Source: UMGS1225 sp034086705
GTDB taxonomy: Bacteria > Bacillota > Clostridia > Oscillospirales > CAG-272
Direction: 5' to 3'
NCBI GenBank assembly: GCA_034086705.1
Contig: JAXDZV010000065.1
Coordinates: 1-34,541 of the forward strand
Length of the DNA stretch: 34,541 nt
Shown: positions 1 through 8,850 of the stretch, piece by piece
Position numbering within the stretch: the first letter of the stretch is position 1
Layout of the letters: every line of letters starts with the position of its first letter
The notes under the pieces: generated by a model
Database searches by the model: none
Seen by the model: the letters and a program-made list of their open reading frames with translations, nothing else
What the model was told of the DNA's origin: nothing
Position numbers and translations under genes: made by a program

Positions 1-66
1 TCTTTGGCTAACAGTTCCTACTGCCACGCCTGTAGCGGACTTTCTCCGCCAAGTTATTACGCGTGC
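1..66 (-). promoter_or_regulatory. possible partial cobalamin-type riboswitch, cut by window edge
   Basis: On the minus strand this stretch contains a short hairpin (GCGGA, loop GAAAG, TCCGC), then a segment reading TACAGGCGTGGCAGTAGG and then AACTGTTAGCCAAAGA. The order GG-x-GAAA-x-TCC, AC, then AGCCA resembles the conserved core of cobalamin riboswitches. The usual GGGAA box upstream is not clear, and the 3' end lies outside the window. It sits just downstream of the terminator of the lipoprotein gene, so it would be the leader of the next minus-strand gene. It could equally be another structured RNA, for example part of a group II intron. The assignment is weak. Confidence 0.3.
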
Positions 67-75
67 CGAGCACAC

Positions 76-124
76 AAAAAACCACACCCCAATAAGAGTC
101 CAAAGCAACTCTTATTGGGGTGTG
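76..124 (-). terminator. intrinsic terminator of the lipoprotein gene
   Basis: There is a perfect 17-bp inverted repeat (83-99 with 108-124, 8-nt loop). On the minus strand it is followed by GG and a run of six T (81-76). It lies 23 bases after the stop of the solute-binding lipoprotein gene and makes that gene monocistronic. Confidence 0.93.
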
Positions 125-146
125 AAAAATTCTGCGAACGTGTCAA

Positions 147-1850
147 TTACGTGCCGCCGTATAACGTTTCGTGATACATACTGTAAAGTGAGGCAATGGA
201 GGATGCTTCAGATTCATTCATGGCACTGCTAAGCACAATATTTCGTGAGAGTGCATCCCTCACGCTCTGCAAAAATGCAGCCTTATCCGTTGCGCTTTCC
301 AGTCGCTGCACATACTCTGTGTTCAACTGTTTATAAGCAGTTACAACTTCCTGATACATCTTTTCGCCGGATTCAAGTGACATCCCAAGAAACGGAGAAT
401 CGCCCGTCGTATAGTCCGAAAGATTCTGCACTTTGCTGATCTCCCAAAGATTTGCCGGCTTTCCCTCCGGTACATACGCCATATAGTTATTTCCACAGTA
501 TTCCAGCTTCATAGAATAGCCAGCATTCAAACGATGGGCGGTTCCGTCATCGTTCAAAGTATAATCAGTTCCCTCCAAACCATATGCAAACGCATTGACA
601 AAGTTTGCAGATGTGTTCAGCAGATTAATAATTTCAAATGCCCGCGCTGGATTTGCTGAATAGGACGAAATACCAAACAGTCCTGCATATACAGACTCAT
701 TCTGGTGAACCGGCTTTTCGTATGTCACAACATAATACCGATCGTCCCAATTTTCTGTTTCAGGGCTGTTATAATACCCCTTAACAACTTGGATGGCATA
801 CTGCTCGTTGGCACTGCCGTTGGAAACATATCCCTGTTGCTCACACTTGTCTTTCATAGCATAGTATGAAATAACACGACTGTCGGAAAACAAATTGGTC
901 AATGTTACCTTAGCAGTCGCCTTATACAGGCTGTCTGTAATGGCCCCCAGGATAGAAACGCCTCCGCCGAATGTGTATGTATACGCCATTTCCGGAATTT
1001 CATTGATCGGTGTATAATTTGGCTCAGAGCGCTTCACTTGATCCAAAAACGCTTCGCAATCTGTAATTTGCTGCACAGACGCAGGATTAAACTGATATTT
1101 GTTTGCAAGTGTTTTATCCACCAAAAGATATGTGTATTCATCTAAAAGATGGTTATTGGCATACGCGTAAATCGATTCACCTACTTTACCCGCATCATAA
1201 AACGTTGGATAAATATATTTTGAAAGATCTTTTTTCGCGTTAGAAGCACTCAGGATCTCCTCGTTAACTTCCATCAGATACCCTTTATTATAAAAGCGAT
1301 GGAACATATCCACACCGGTCATAAATACGATGTCCGCCTGATATTCTGCCGCCTCAGGATACTTCAAAACCTGACGCCCATACTCATCCAGCACTGTTTC
1401 CTCTGGTTCTTCCGTGGTAACCTCTTCTGTTTCGGCTTTTTCCACCCATTTGGACTTCACTTTGGCTGCCGCAGCACGGCTGGCTGCTTCAGCCTTTTGC
1501 TTCTTTGCCTCTTGGCGCTGCAGCTTAGCCTGCTCTTCGGCTTCCGCTTTCATCTTATCCTGATATGCATACAATTCGTTTATGTAGTCCTCATACTCGT
1601 CCGCTGTTTTCAAGACGAGCTTCACCTGCGTTTTATAAGTGGATTTTGAGATGCTGTTCATCAGAGCCTCTGCCCGTGCAATTCCTTCCGCAGTTGTAGA
1701 CTCATCCGTAATGGCAAGCAATGTTACAGTGCGTGTTTTAATATTGCTCGCTGCAGAAACATACTCTTCCGAATCTTTATTACATGCGCACAGCGCACTT
1801 GCAGATAACAACAACGCGCTCAGCAACACACAACCCCATCTTTTTCTCAT
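147..1850 (-). CDS. extracellular solute-binding lipoprotein (ABC sugar-type), orphan
   Basis: A 567-residue exported lipoprotein. A basic N-terminus and hydrophobic stretch (8-20) lead to a lipobox L-C-A-C with Cys23 as the lipidation site. The rest reads like a family 1 (sugar or oligosaccharide) solute-binding protein, including an ADIVFMTG strand near 172 and a C-terminal helical half. An Ala/Lys/Glu-rich, probably coiled-coil insertion occupies about residues 92-160, which is unusual for the family. An AAGGAGG site lies 10 nt before the ATG. No permease or ATPase genes are adjacent and the gene has its own promoter and terminator, so it is an orphan binding protein or has a structural or sensory role. 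The ligand is unknown. Confidence 0.8.
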   Translation of the reverse strand: MRKRWGCVLLSALLLSASALCACNKDSEEYVSAASNIKTRTVTLLAITDESTTAEGIARAEALMNSISKSTYKTQVKLVLKTADEYEDYINELYAYQDKMKAEAEEQAKLQRQEAKKQKAEAASRAAAAKVKSKWVEKAETEEVTTEEPEETVLDEYGRQVLKYPEAAEYQADIVFMTGVDMFHRFYNKGYLMEVNEEILSASNAKKDLSKYIYPTFYDAGKVGESIYAYANNHLLDEYTYLLVDKTLANKYQFNPASVQQITDCEAFLDQVKRSEPNYTPINEIPEMAYTYTFGGGVSILGAITDSLYKATAKVTLTNLFSDSRVISYYAMKDKCEQQGYVSNGSANEQYAIQVVKGYYNSPETENWDDRYYVVTYEKPVHQNESVYAGLFGISSYSANPARAFEIINLLNTSANFVNAFAYGLEGTDYTLNDDGTAHRLNAGYSMKLEYCGNNYMAYVPEGKPANLWEISKVQNLSDYTTGDSPFLGMSLESGEKMYQEVVTAYKQLNTEYVQRLESATDKAAFLQSVRDALSRNIVLSSAMNESEASSIASLYSMYHETLYGGT

Positions 1851-1898
1851 TATGAAAGCTCCTCCTTGATTTGCGCAAAGACAAAAATCTACTCAGTA

Positions 1899-1927
1899 AT
1901 TTTACATCAAAATATAGGCAATGTCAA
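1899..1927 (-). promoter_or_regulatory. sigma-A promoter of the lipoprotein gene
   Basis: A TTGACA -35 (1927-1922), a 17-nt spacer and a TAAAAT -10 (1904-1899) lie about 50 bases upstream of the lipoprotein start, on the same strand. The -35 is perfect and the -10 differs from consensus at one position. Confidence 0.85.
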
Positions 1928-1989
1928 GGCTGTTTTTGCCAGAAAGCAACACAACCTGTATCGATTTCCGTACCAATTTGTAAACATTT

Positions 1990-2015
1990 ACACAAACCGA
2001 CACGGCAACCGTATC
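1990..2015 (-). terminator. weak terminator-like hairpin after rpoD
   Basis: A 7-bp stem (2015-2009 with 2005-1999, one G-U pair, 3-nt loop) is followed on the minus strand by GGTTTGTGT. It lies 17 bases past the rpoD stop, where a terminator is expected, but the U-tract is poor. Confidence 0.4.
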
Positions 2016-2031
2016 AAAATACCTATCGACA

Positions 2032-3336
2032 TTAGTCCAAATAGTCTTTCAAAATCTTAGAACGGCTGGGATGCCGAAGTTTACGCAGCGCCTTCGCTTC
2101 AATCTGACGGATACGTTCGCGTGTGATCTTAAACTCCTTACCAACCTCTTCCAGTGTCCGTGTCCTACCATCCACCAAGCCAAACCGGAGCTTCAAAACC
2201 TGCTCTTCCCGTGGGGTCAGAGTGTGCAGTACCTCACAAAGCTGTTCACGCAGCAATGTATAAGATGCCGTATCGGCCGGTTCGGGAGAATCGTCATCCT
2301 GAATAAAATCCCCCAGATGGCTATCCTCTTCCTCACCAATCGGCGTTTCAAGGGAAACAGGCTCCTGTGCGATTTTCATAATCTCACGTACTTTTTCCGG
2401 GCTGATATCCATTTCGGCAGCGATTTCGTCTGCTGTTGCCTCATGTCCGTTCTCCTGCAAAAGCTGCCGAGAAATACGGGAAACCTTATGGATGGTCTCA
2501 ACCATATGCACCGGAATGCGTATCGTGCGCGCCTGGTCAGCAATCGCACGGGTGATCGCCTGCCGAATCCACCAGGTTGCATAGGTTGAAAATTTGTACC
2601 CTTTTTTGTAATCATATTTCTCAACAGCTTTCATCAAACCGAGATTGCCCTCTTGAATTAGATCCAGAAAAAACATTCCTTTGTTGACATATCTTTTTGC
2701 AATGGAAACAACCAAGCGAAGGTTTGCCTCCACAAGCTCTGTCTTAGCTATTTCATCTCCTGCGCAGATGCGCTCAGCAAGTTCAAGCTCTCTGGAAGCA
2801 TCCAACAACGGCACTTTGCCGATCTCTTTTAAATACATACGAACCGGATCATCAATGGAAAGACCCTCCTGCGCCAGGAGTTTTTCCATATCTTCCGCAC
2901 TCTCGTATTGCTCAACTTCGTTTTCTATCTCATTGAACTCAGGCGTATCCAAATACCCCGTCAGTTCAACTCCGGCGCTTTCCAGCGTCTCATATAATTT
3001 TTCAATCTGCTCCAGATCATAATCCTCGTCAGCCAACGCCTCCATAATCTCCGCGTTGCTCAGTGAACCTTTCGCCTTTCCCCGGGAAATCAATTCCTGC
3101 ATGGGGTCAGATTTTTTACCGTTTTGTGCAGTACCCTGTCCCGCATTGTCAGATACCGGCTTGTCCGGTGCTTCTTGCTTCTGCGCAGAAGATGCATCGG
3201 CAGCCATTGCAGAAGACAGCAGATCATTGCCTACGGTCTTCTCTTTTACGCAGAGATCCTGCTGCATATCCAAAGCGGACTGCTGCTCCGTCTTCTCGCC
3301 ATTCGTATTTAAATCTGTGCTTTTTTTTGTAGCCAT
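2032..3336 (-). CDS. rpoD: RNA polymerase primary sigma factor (sigma-70/sigma-A)
   Basis: The housekeeping sigma factor, 434 residues; it directs RNA polymerase to -35/-10 promoters. A low-complexity N-terminus (1-75) is followed by a region 1.1-like segment (about 78-130). Region 1.2 begins at 163 (DPVRMYLKEIG), region 2 spans about 200-275 (NLRLVVSIAKRY, DLIQEGNLGLMKAVEKYDY, FSTYATWWIRQAI), region 3 follows, and region 4 spans about 370-425 (TLEEVGKEF, TRERIRQIEAKALRKLRHP). An AAAGGA site precedes the ATG. It lies downstream of dgt and dnaG on the same strand, the classical clostridial macromolecular-synthesis arrangement. The promoters elsewhere in the window match the consensus this factor reads. 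Confidence 0.98.
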   Translation of the reverse strand: MATKKSTDLNTNGEKTEQQSALDMQQDLCVKEKTVGNDLLSSAMAADASSAQKQEAPDKPVSDNAGQGTAQNGKKSDPMQELISRGKAKGSLSNAEIMEALADEDYDLEQIEKLYETLESAGVELTGYLDTPEFNEIENEVEQYESAEDMEKLLAQEGLSIDDPVRMYLKEIGKVPLLDASRELELAERICAGDEIAKTELVEANLRLVVSIAKRYVNKGMFFLDLIQEGNLGLMKAVEKYDYKKGYKFSTYATWWIRQAITRAIADQARTIRIPVHMVETIHKVSRISRQLLQENGHEATADEIAAEMDISPEKVREIMKIAQEPVSLETPIGEEEDSHLGDFIQDDDSPEPADTASYTLLREQLCEVLHTLTPREEQVLKLRFGLVDGRTRTLEEVGKEFKITRERIRQIEAKALRKLRHPSRSKILKDYLD

Positions 3337-3425
3337 GGTTGCGTCCTTTCCGTATCTAATGTGATTTTATTCAAATGTTTTTCTATTTATACGGCATGAG
3401 CCGATTAAATAAGCATTTTTGGATG

Positions 3426-5210
3426 CTATTCCTGCTTTTTTCGTTTTTTTTGCAAAAGTGCCTTTAAATCCGTGAGTTGGATTTCCTGCTCGGTCTCCAG
3501 TCGCAATCGATCCGCCTCCTCACGCAAAACCCGGACATTGTCCTGCAAAACCGCAATTGTGTTGTTCTGCAGTTTCGCCCGCTTAACAGAAAGTTGCGTA
3601 ATCCGTGAGATTTGATCTTGCGAAAACTGATCGTGTAAAAAACCGATATCACAGGAACCACAATTCCGCCAAAGCGTAATAAGCGCTGTGTAAACCTCCC
3701 GGTGAAAATCTGTCAAAAAGTCTTCTGGCGCCAGCGCAACCGCATTTTCAAAAGCGGCAGAGACCTTTGGAATCATCTCCGGATACAAAAGCAATATCCC
3801 CAAAATAGCCTCTTCCGCTGCGCATGCCCGTTGATGCTTGGAACGCTGCGGATTCACACGATCTGCGTACCCTGCCAACTGTTTTCGTTGCTGCATTGAT
3901 TCCTTTTTTGCATTTTGCCGCACACGTTTACGCAACTCTGTTTTTACATCGGCACGCAGCGCATCCACTGAGAGATCCAATTGTTTGGCAAAACGCACCG
4001 TAAAGACATCACGTTCCACCTCGGTTGGAAGGGATGCAAGCAGCTGCACCAACTCTGCAGCCGCCTTCGTGCGTTGATCCAATTGTGTAAGATCATATTT
4101 TCTCAAAACGGCCGCACAGCGGTACTCTACCTGATTTTCGCTGCTCGATAGCAGTGCGGAAAATTTTTCCGCACCGTTTTTTACTATGTACTCATCCGGG
4201 TCCTTGGCGCCTGTCATTTTCAAAACTCGTATCTCCAGACCGACTGTTTGCAAAAGACCGATTGCCTTTTCTGCAGCAGCACGGCCGGGCCCGTCCATAT
4301 CATACGCAATTACAACGCACTTTGTATACCTTGCCATCAAACGAGCATGTTCCGGCGTTATAGCTGTTCCAAGCGTCGCTACCGCATTTTCAAAACCGCT
4401 GCGATGCAAGGCAATCACGTCCATATACCCTTCGCATAAAATCATTTGCGCCGCACAATGCTGCCGTGCAAAATTGAGGGCAAACAGGTTGCGGCTTTTC
4501 TTAAAAACAGGCGTATCCGAAGTGTTCAGATATTTGGGTTTTGCATCATCCAATACACGCCCGCCGAAGGCAATCACCCGGTCGGACGTGTCAATAATGG
4601 GAAAAATGACTCTATTTCGAAAATAATCATAAGAGCGACCGGTTTTTTTGCTGATGCCGGCCAAAAAACCTTCCTGCAACTCCGCATCCGTATAACCTTT
4701 TTGATGCAAGTAATCCGTTAGGGAATCAAAACTGTCCGGCGCAAATCCAAGCCCGAAGTGCCGAATGACGCTCCCGGAAAGCCCCCGCTGTTTCAGATAA
4801 GCAAGCCCGCGCTCCCCCACCGGCGAAAACAAAGCTTTGTGAAAAAACAATGCCGCTTCACGGTTCATAGACAAAATTCGTTCTCTGCGGCGTACACTAT
4901 CACGTTCCGCATCACTCTGCACAGGCATGGAAAGACCCGCTCGTTTTGCTAAATACTCTACCGCTGCAACATAATCAAGGTTTTCTGCCTGCATCAGAAA
5001 AGATATGACATCACCTCCGCAGCCACAGCCGAAACAATAGAAAGAGCGGCTGCCCGGAAACACAGTAAACGAGGGTGTGTGCTCGCTGTGGAACGGACAT
5101 AAGCCAATATAGTTTGCTCCTGCACGCTTAAGCGTTACATAAGATGAAATCAAATCCTCAATACTATTTCTATATTTGATCTCCTCAATAAAGTCGGAAG
5201 GAATACGCAC
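3426..5210 (-). CDS. dnaG: DNA primase
   Basis: Synthesises RNA primers for chromosome replication; 594 residues, normal length. The N-terminal zinc ribbon has the CHCC ligand set (C38, H41, C59, C62). A catalytic TOPRIM core follows, with the acidic motif CEGYMDVIALHRSGF and later DMDGPG. A C-terminal helical domain (about 450-594) should bind DnaB helicase. The start is a GTG at 5210, supported by AAGGAGG 8 nt upstream. It lies 70 bases after dgt and 89 bases before rpoD, all in the same direction. Confidence 0.98.
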   Translation of the reverse strand: MRIPSDFIEEIKYRNSIEDLISSYVTLKRAGANYIGLCPFHSEHTPSFTVFPGSRSFYCFGCGCGGDVISFLMQAENLDYVAAVEYLAKRAGLSMPVQSDAERDSVRRRERILSMNREAALFFHKALFSPVGERGLAYLKQRGLSGSVIRHFGLGFAPDSFDSLTDYLHQKGYTDAELQEGFLAGISKKTGRSYDYFRNRVIFPIIDTSDRVIAFGGRVLDDAKPKYLNTSDTPVFKKSRNLFALNFARQHCAAQMILCEGYMDVIALHRSGFENAVATLGTAITPEHARLMARYTKCVVIAYDMDGPGRAAAEKAIGLLQTVGLEIRVLKMTGAKDPDEYIVKNGAEKFSALLSSSENQVEYRCAAVLRKYDLTQLDQRTKAAAELVQLLASLPTEVERDVFTVRFAKQLDLSVDALRADVKTELRKRVRQNAKKESMQQRKQLAGYADRVNPQRSKHQRACAAEEAILGILLLYPEMIPKVSAAFENAVALAPEDFLTDFHREVYTALITLWRNCGSCDIGFLHDQFSQDQISRITQLSVKRAKLQNNTIAVLQDNVRVLREEADRLRLETEQEIQLTDLKALLQKKRKKQE

Positions 5211-5280
5211 TCTGACTGCCTCCTTGTCTTACGCATCATACAACACGGTATCACACACAATAAGCCTATGTTGCACTGTA

Positions 5281-6276
5281 TTAACGAAACTGTTCCGGAA
5301 TATGCAACGAGGTATAAAGACGAATAGCATATCGATCTGTCATCCCGGCCAGATAATCGCATACGCGCCGCGGAATTGATTCGTCGGCCGCTGCGCGTTC
5401 AGAAGGCAACCGCTCCGGATGCTTGATAAAAAAAGCATACAAATCTTCCAAAAGCAACATGGCCTTTTTCTCTTCTTTCTTGGCAAGCGGATTATAGTAC
5501 ACGCGCGCAAACATGAACTGTCGCAGTTCCTCCGTTGCCTGTCCGATCGACGGTTCCATACAAATATCCTCGCCGTTTATACTTGCCTGAATGACAGAGC
5601 GAACCATACAATCAATCCGCTCTCCGTGCGTTTGTCCTAAGACGTTCCGCAAAGCAGACGGAATGTCCTCAGAACAGATAACCCGCGCACGGATTGCATC
5701 ATCGATATCATGATTGATGTATGCAATCCGGTCTGCATATTTTACAATGCGGCCCTCCAAAGTTGCCGCACGGTCTTCACCGGTATGATTCAGAATACCG
5801 TCTCGCACTTCCCAAGTAAGGTTCAGCCCGGCTCCGTCATTCTCCAATTTCTCTACAACACGCAGCGATTGGCGGTAATGCGTAAAAGAAGGATCAAAAC
5901 ACTTTTGCAGCACACTTTCCCCCGCATGTCCGAACGGCGTATGGCCCAAATCGTGCCCCAGTGCCACCGCTTCACACAGATCTTCATTTAGTCTAAGCGC
6001 ACGGCAAATTGTTCGCCCAATTTGCATGACTTCCAGCGTATGCGTCAATCTTGTACGGTAATGATCTTGTTCAGGCGAAAGAAAAACCTGCGTTTTATGC
6101 ATCAACCTACGAAAAGATTTGCAGTGAATGATCCGATCTCGATCTCTTTGAAAGGCCGTGCGTATATCGTCTGGCGGCAAAGGAAACTCCCTACCGCGTG
6201 AGTGCTCACTCAAAGTTGCTCGCGGTGATAAATACGCCGCCTCTTTACGTTCCAGTTCTTCTCTGATACAGCTCAT
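5281..6276 (-). CDS. dgt: deoxyguanosinetriphosphate triphosphohydrolase-like HD protein
   Basis: HD-domain metallophosphohydrolase that splits dGTP (or other dNTPs) to deoxynucleoside plus triphosphate. It is 331 residues, the shorter type common next to dnaG in Firmicutes. Seen: SFRRLMHKTQVF (substrate pocket), the first metal His in RLTHTLEV (H79), the HD pair in GHDLGHTPFGH (H108/D109) and the downstream NHDIDD motif. The longer reading from a GTG at 6288 is unlikely, because that GTG overlaps the GGAGG site (6286-6282) that sits 5 nt before the ATG at 6276. It probably lies upstream of dnaG in one transcription unit. Confidence 0.93.
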   Translation of the reverse strand: MSCIREELERKEAAYLSPRATLSEHSRGREFPLPPDDIRTAFQRDRDRIIHCKSFRRLMHKTQVFLSPEQDHYRTRLTHTLEVMQIGRTICRALRLNEDLCEAVALGHDLGHTPFGHAGESVLQKCFDPSFTHYRQSLRVVEKLENDGAGLNLTWEVRDGILNHTGEDRAATLEGRIVKYADRIAYINHDIDDAIRARVICSEDIPSALRNVLGQTHGERIDCMVRSVIQASINGEDICMEPSIGQATEELRQFMFARVYYNPLAKKEEKKAMLLLEDLYAFFIKHPERLPSERAAADESIPRRVCDYLAGMTDRYAIRLYTSLHIPEQFR

Positions 6277-6312
6277 AGTTGCCTCCACATATGATCCTGT
6301 CTCTAAATACGC

Positions 6313-6358
6313 AAAAAACTGAAAAACTCCTCTTTTTCAGCAGAAATTTTTCAGTTTT
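6313..6358 (-). terminator. AT-rich intrinsic terminator after the yigZ-like gene
   Basis: A perfect 12-bp inverted repeat (6315-6326 with 6347-6358) ends in a T-run on the minus strand. It sits 10 bases after the yigZ stop and before dgt, so the hflX-yigZ unit ends here and dgt-dnaG-rpoD likely has its own promoter. Confidence 0.75.
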
Positions 6359-6368
6359 CGGTGCACGG

Positions 6369-7013
6369 TTATTCCGCTTTGGCCCAGACTGTCTCAAAAC
6401 GCTCCTCGCCCAAAGAAAGGTTGGCGGCACCGCAAGTTATATCTGCCAGGGCAGCAGCAAAAGCCGCCTGCATCTCTACCGGCACCGCGCCGTATATCTT
6501 CACCCGATCGGTATACGAAGCCTGAACGGTTTGCACAGAAAAGCGGACAAACAGTGACAACACTTTTTGGTAATCGGAATATCCTAAGTTAACCGTAAAA
6601 GTGCGATGCAGACGCCGCAGTACTATGCCTGCGGCTTCAACTGCAATTTGCGCTCCCTTGGTATAAGCCCGAGTTAACCCACCGGTGCCAAGTAGAATTC
6701 CACCGAAATACCGCACAACTGCAACACATGCGTCCGTAATTTCTCCGCGCCGTAGGATATTTAAAGTCGGCAATCCGGCAGTTCCGGACGGTTCTCGATC
6801 ATCAGAAAAACGACTGATGTGATTCTCGCGCAGAATATATGCATACACACAATGTTTCGCATCAGCGTGTTTAGACCGAATTTTCTCCAAAAAAGCAAGC
6901 GCCTGCGCTTCCGTTTGGCAGGGGGAAGCATATCCGATGAATTCCGAACGCTGCTCTGTAAAACGATCCATGCCGGTTGCAGCAAGAGTTCGATACGCAG
7001 TTTGCTCAGGCAT
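6369..7013 (-). CDS. YigZ/IMPACT family protein
   Basis: A 214-residue member of the YigZ (UPF0029/IMPACT) family. The N-terminal IMPACT domain (about 15-125) carries the hallmark segments RSEFIGYASP, HCVYAYIL, DDREPSGTAGLP and VVRYFGG-LLGTGGL. The C-terminal half corresponds to the DUF1949-like domain. The bacterial function is not settled; the eukaryotic relative modulates GCN2 signalling. The ATG overlaps the hflX stop by 8 bases with little ribosome site of its own, so translation is probably coupled to hflX. The pairing with a ribosome-associated GTPase fits a role around translation, but that is inference. Confidence 0.92.
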   Translation of the reverse strand: MPEQTAYRTLAATGMDRFTEQRSEFIGYASPCQTEAQALAFLEKIRSKHADAKHCVYAYILRENHISRFSDDREPSGTAGLPTLNILRRGEITDACVAVVRYFGGILLGTGGLTRAYTKGAQIAVEAAGIVLRRLHRTFTVNLGYSDYQKVLSLFVRFSVQTVQASYTDRVKIYGAVPVEMQAAFAAALADITCGAANLSLGEERFETVWAKAE

Positions 7014-8388
7014 GGCCAGAAAAGCGGTCTGTTATATACGGTGCAAATCTGCCTAAAGCCGCCTGCTCCATTTCTGCAACCACAACGATGCCCTGCGCAT
7101 CATACTGTGTTGCTTTCACTGTTGCCTGCGTGTGCAGCCGATGCACCAAGGCCGCCTGTTCCATCGGAAAGCGCAAAACAACGGTTTCCCTGCCTCGGCG
7201 CAGCCGGGAAAGGATCTTTGCTTCCAACGTCTGCAAACCTTCCTTGTGCAGAGCACTAATCGCAACGGTATCTTCATCCGGTGATAAAGCCGAAAAAGCA
7301 GATTTCTGAACACAATCTATTTTATTCAATACATACAAAACCGGCTTCTCAGCAGCACCGAGTTCTTGCAGCAGCTCTCTTGTTACCCGGAGATGCTCGT
7401 TACACTGCGGATCAGAGGCATCAAGAATAATCAACAGCATATCTGCATAGCATACCTCTTCCAACGTCGAGCGAAATGCACGAATGAGATGGTGCGGCAA
7501 ATTTCGAATAAAGCCAACCGTATCCGTCAAAAGAATCTGCGTGCCATCCGAAAGCATACATTTTCTCGTAGTGGGATCCAATGTCGCAAACAATTTATCT
7601 TGTGCCAAAATGCCCGCATCTGTCAAAGCATTGAGTAGCGTGCTTTTCCCCGCGTTGGTATACCCTGCAATTGCAATCTGCGGAATTCCGGATCGCGTTC
7701 TTGCACGTCGTTGCGTTTGCCGTGTGCGGTCCAACTCGTCAAGCTGCGCGCGCAAAGCGTCAATGCGACGATGCAAATGTCTGCGGTCGGTTTCCAACTT
7801 GCTCTCACCCGGCCCGCGCGTGCCAATACCGCCGCCCAGCCTTGACAAGTCTGTTCCCTGCCCGCCCAGCCGCGGAATGGTATATTGTAGCTGTGCAAGT
7901 TCTACTTGCAATTTCCCGGCAGCACTGGTTGCATGTGCAGCAAAAATATCAAGAATCAGCATGCTGCGGTCAATTACACGCGGACCATCCAGTTCCTGTT
8001 CCATATTCCGAATCTGTGATGGAGTCAGTTCTCCGTCTACCACTGCAAGCGTACAATCCTGTGTCTGACACAGCTCTTTGAGCTGCACTATCTTTCCGCT
8101 TCCAAAATAGGTGCGCGCATCCGGAGCTTCTTTCAGCTGTGTCAGCGTGGCTACGGCAATTCCACCTGCAGTTTCCACCAAACGCGCAAGTTCTGCCATA
8201 GAGATCTCAGCCTCTGCATCGTTTGCTTTGGAAAGTAAACTGCAAAGGATCGCGCGTTCCGGTTCGTTTGGCATAGTAAAAGCAGACGGATTTTTCTCTG
8301 TGACCGGTGTACTGCCGTTATGCATCGATTGGTCAGCCACTGGTGTGTCCTGTTTTTTTTCGAAAAACGCATTCAGTTTGTGTTGCAT
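7006..8388 (-). CDS. hflX: GTPase HflX, ribosome-associated
   Basis: A 460-residue HflX GTPase that binds the large ribosomal subunit and rescues or splits stalled 70S ribosomes under stress. An N-terminal HflX domain (about 40-170) is followed by a coiled linker with the Gly-rich GGQGTDLSRLGGGIG loop, then the G domain: G1 GYTNAGKS (242-249), G2-like LFATLDPTTR, G3 DTVGF (289-293), G4 NKID. The longer frame starting at 8457 is rejected: the ATG at 8388 has GGAGGA 5 nt upstream, while the extra 23 residues have no family counterpart. It follows rpmE and overlaps yigZ by 8 bases. Confidence 0.95.
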   Translation of the reverse strand: MQHKLNAFFEKKQDTPVADQSMHNGSTPVTEKNPSAFTMPNEPERAILCSLLSKANDAEAEISMAELARLVETAGGIAVATLTQLKEAPDARTYFGSGKIVQLKELCQTQDCTLAVVDGELTPSQIRNMEQELDGPRVIDRSMLILDIFAAHATSAAGKLQVELAQLQYTIPRLGGQGTDLSRLGGGIGTRGPGESKLETDRRHLHRRIDALRAQLDELDRTRQTQRRARTRSGIPQIAIAGYTNAGKSTLLNALTDAGILAQDKLFATLDPTTRKCMLSDGTQILLTDTVGFIRNLPHHLIRAFRSTLEEVCYADMLLIILDASDPQCNEHLRVTRELLQELGAAEKPVLYVLNKIDCVQKSAFSALSPDEDTVAISALHKEGLQTLEAKILSRLRRGRETVVLRFPMEQAALVHRLHTQATVKATQYDAQGIVVVAEMEQAALGRFAPYITDRFSGHA

Positions 8389-8413
8389 GCATTTCCTCCG
8401 TGATAGCAAGAAA

Positions 8414-8444
8414 ATAAAGGGGCGAGCACCTGCAAGTACCCCCT
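8414..8444 (-). terminator. probable terminator of rpmE
   Basis: An inverted pair AGGGG/CCCCT (8444-8440 with 8422-8418), with a partly structured loop, is followed on the minus strand by TTTATTTTC. It lies about 40 bases after the rpmE stop and ahead of hflX. The stem is short, so read-through into hflX is possible. Confidence 0.5.
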
Positions 8445-8483
8445 CACAGATCCTCACCCGTTATCCAATCTGTCAAAAACCGA

Positions 8484-8690
8484 TTACTTTCCGGCCTTGC
8501 TCAAACGCTGCTTGAATTTATCAACACGACCGCCCGCATCGACAAACTTCTGTTTGCCGGTAAAGAACGGATGACACTTTGAGCAAATTTCGACATGGAT
8601 ATCGCCCTTCGAAGACTTCGTTTTCACAACCTCGCCACAAGCGCAGGTGATGGTGCACTCTTCGTACTTCGGATGAATTCCCTCTTTCAC
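8484..8690 (-). CDS. rpmE: 50S ribosomal protein L31, zinc-binding type
   Basis: Large-subunit ribosomal protein L31, 68 residues, which helps bridge 50S and 30S. It begins MKEGIHPKYEE and keeps the zinc-ligand cysteines in TCACGEVV and ICSKCHPFFTG, so it is the C+ (zinc-containing) paralogue rather than the zinc-free form made under zinc limitation. It has its own promoter upstream and a hairpin downstream. Confidence 0.98.
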   Translation of the reverse strand: MKEGIHPKYEECTITCACGEVVKTKSSKGDIHVEICSKCHPFFTGKQKFVDAGGRVDKFKQRLSKAGK

Positions 8691-8729
8691 GTTTCACACC
8701 CCTTTACAAACTGATTCACAGTACTGTTT

Positions 8730-8758
8730 ATGATATCATAACAAATCAAAAAAATCAA
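8730..8758 (-). promoter_or_regulatory. candidate promoter of rpmE
   Basis: A TTGATT -35 (8758-8753), a 17-nt spacer and a TATCAT -10 (8735-8730) lie 40 bases upstream of rpmE in an AT-rich stretch. A TATGAT just upstream is an alternative -10 but would leave only 12 nt of spacing. Confidence 0.5.
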
Positions 8759-8815
8759 GAGTTTTATAAAATATTTTTCTCTTTGGAAGAAATATGCCAT
8801 AAACAGCAATCATGT

Positions 8816-8842
8816 AAAACGGAGCCGAGCCATCAGCTCCGT
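8816..8842 (-). terminator. terminator of the DUF378 gene
   Basis: A 7-bp perfect stem (ACGGAGC/GCTCCGT, 8842-8836 with 8825-8819, 10-nt loop) is followed by T residues on the minus strand, just past the DUF378 stop. Confidence 0.8.
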
Positions 8843-8850
8843 CTGATTTG

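Noticed and set aside
6277..6288. Longer dgt start at a GTG
   Set aside because: That GTG overlaps the GGAGG site that serves the ATG at 6276.
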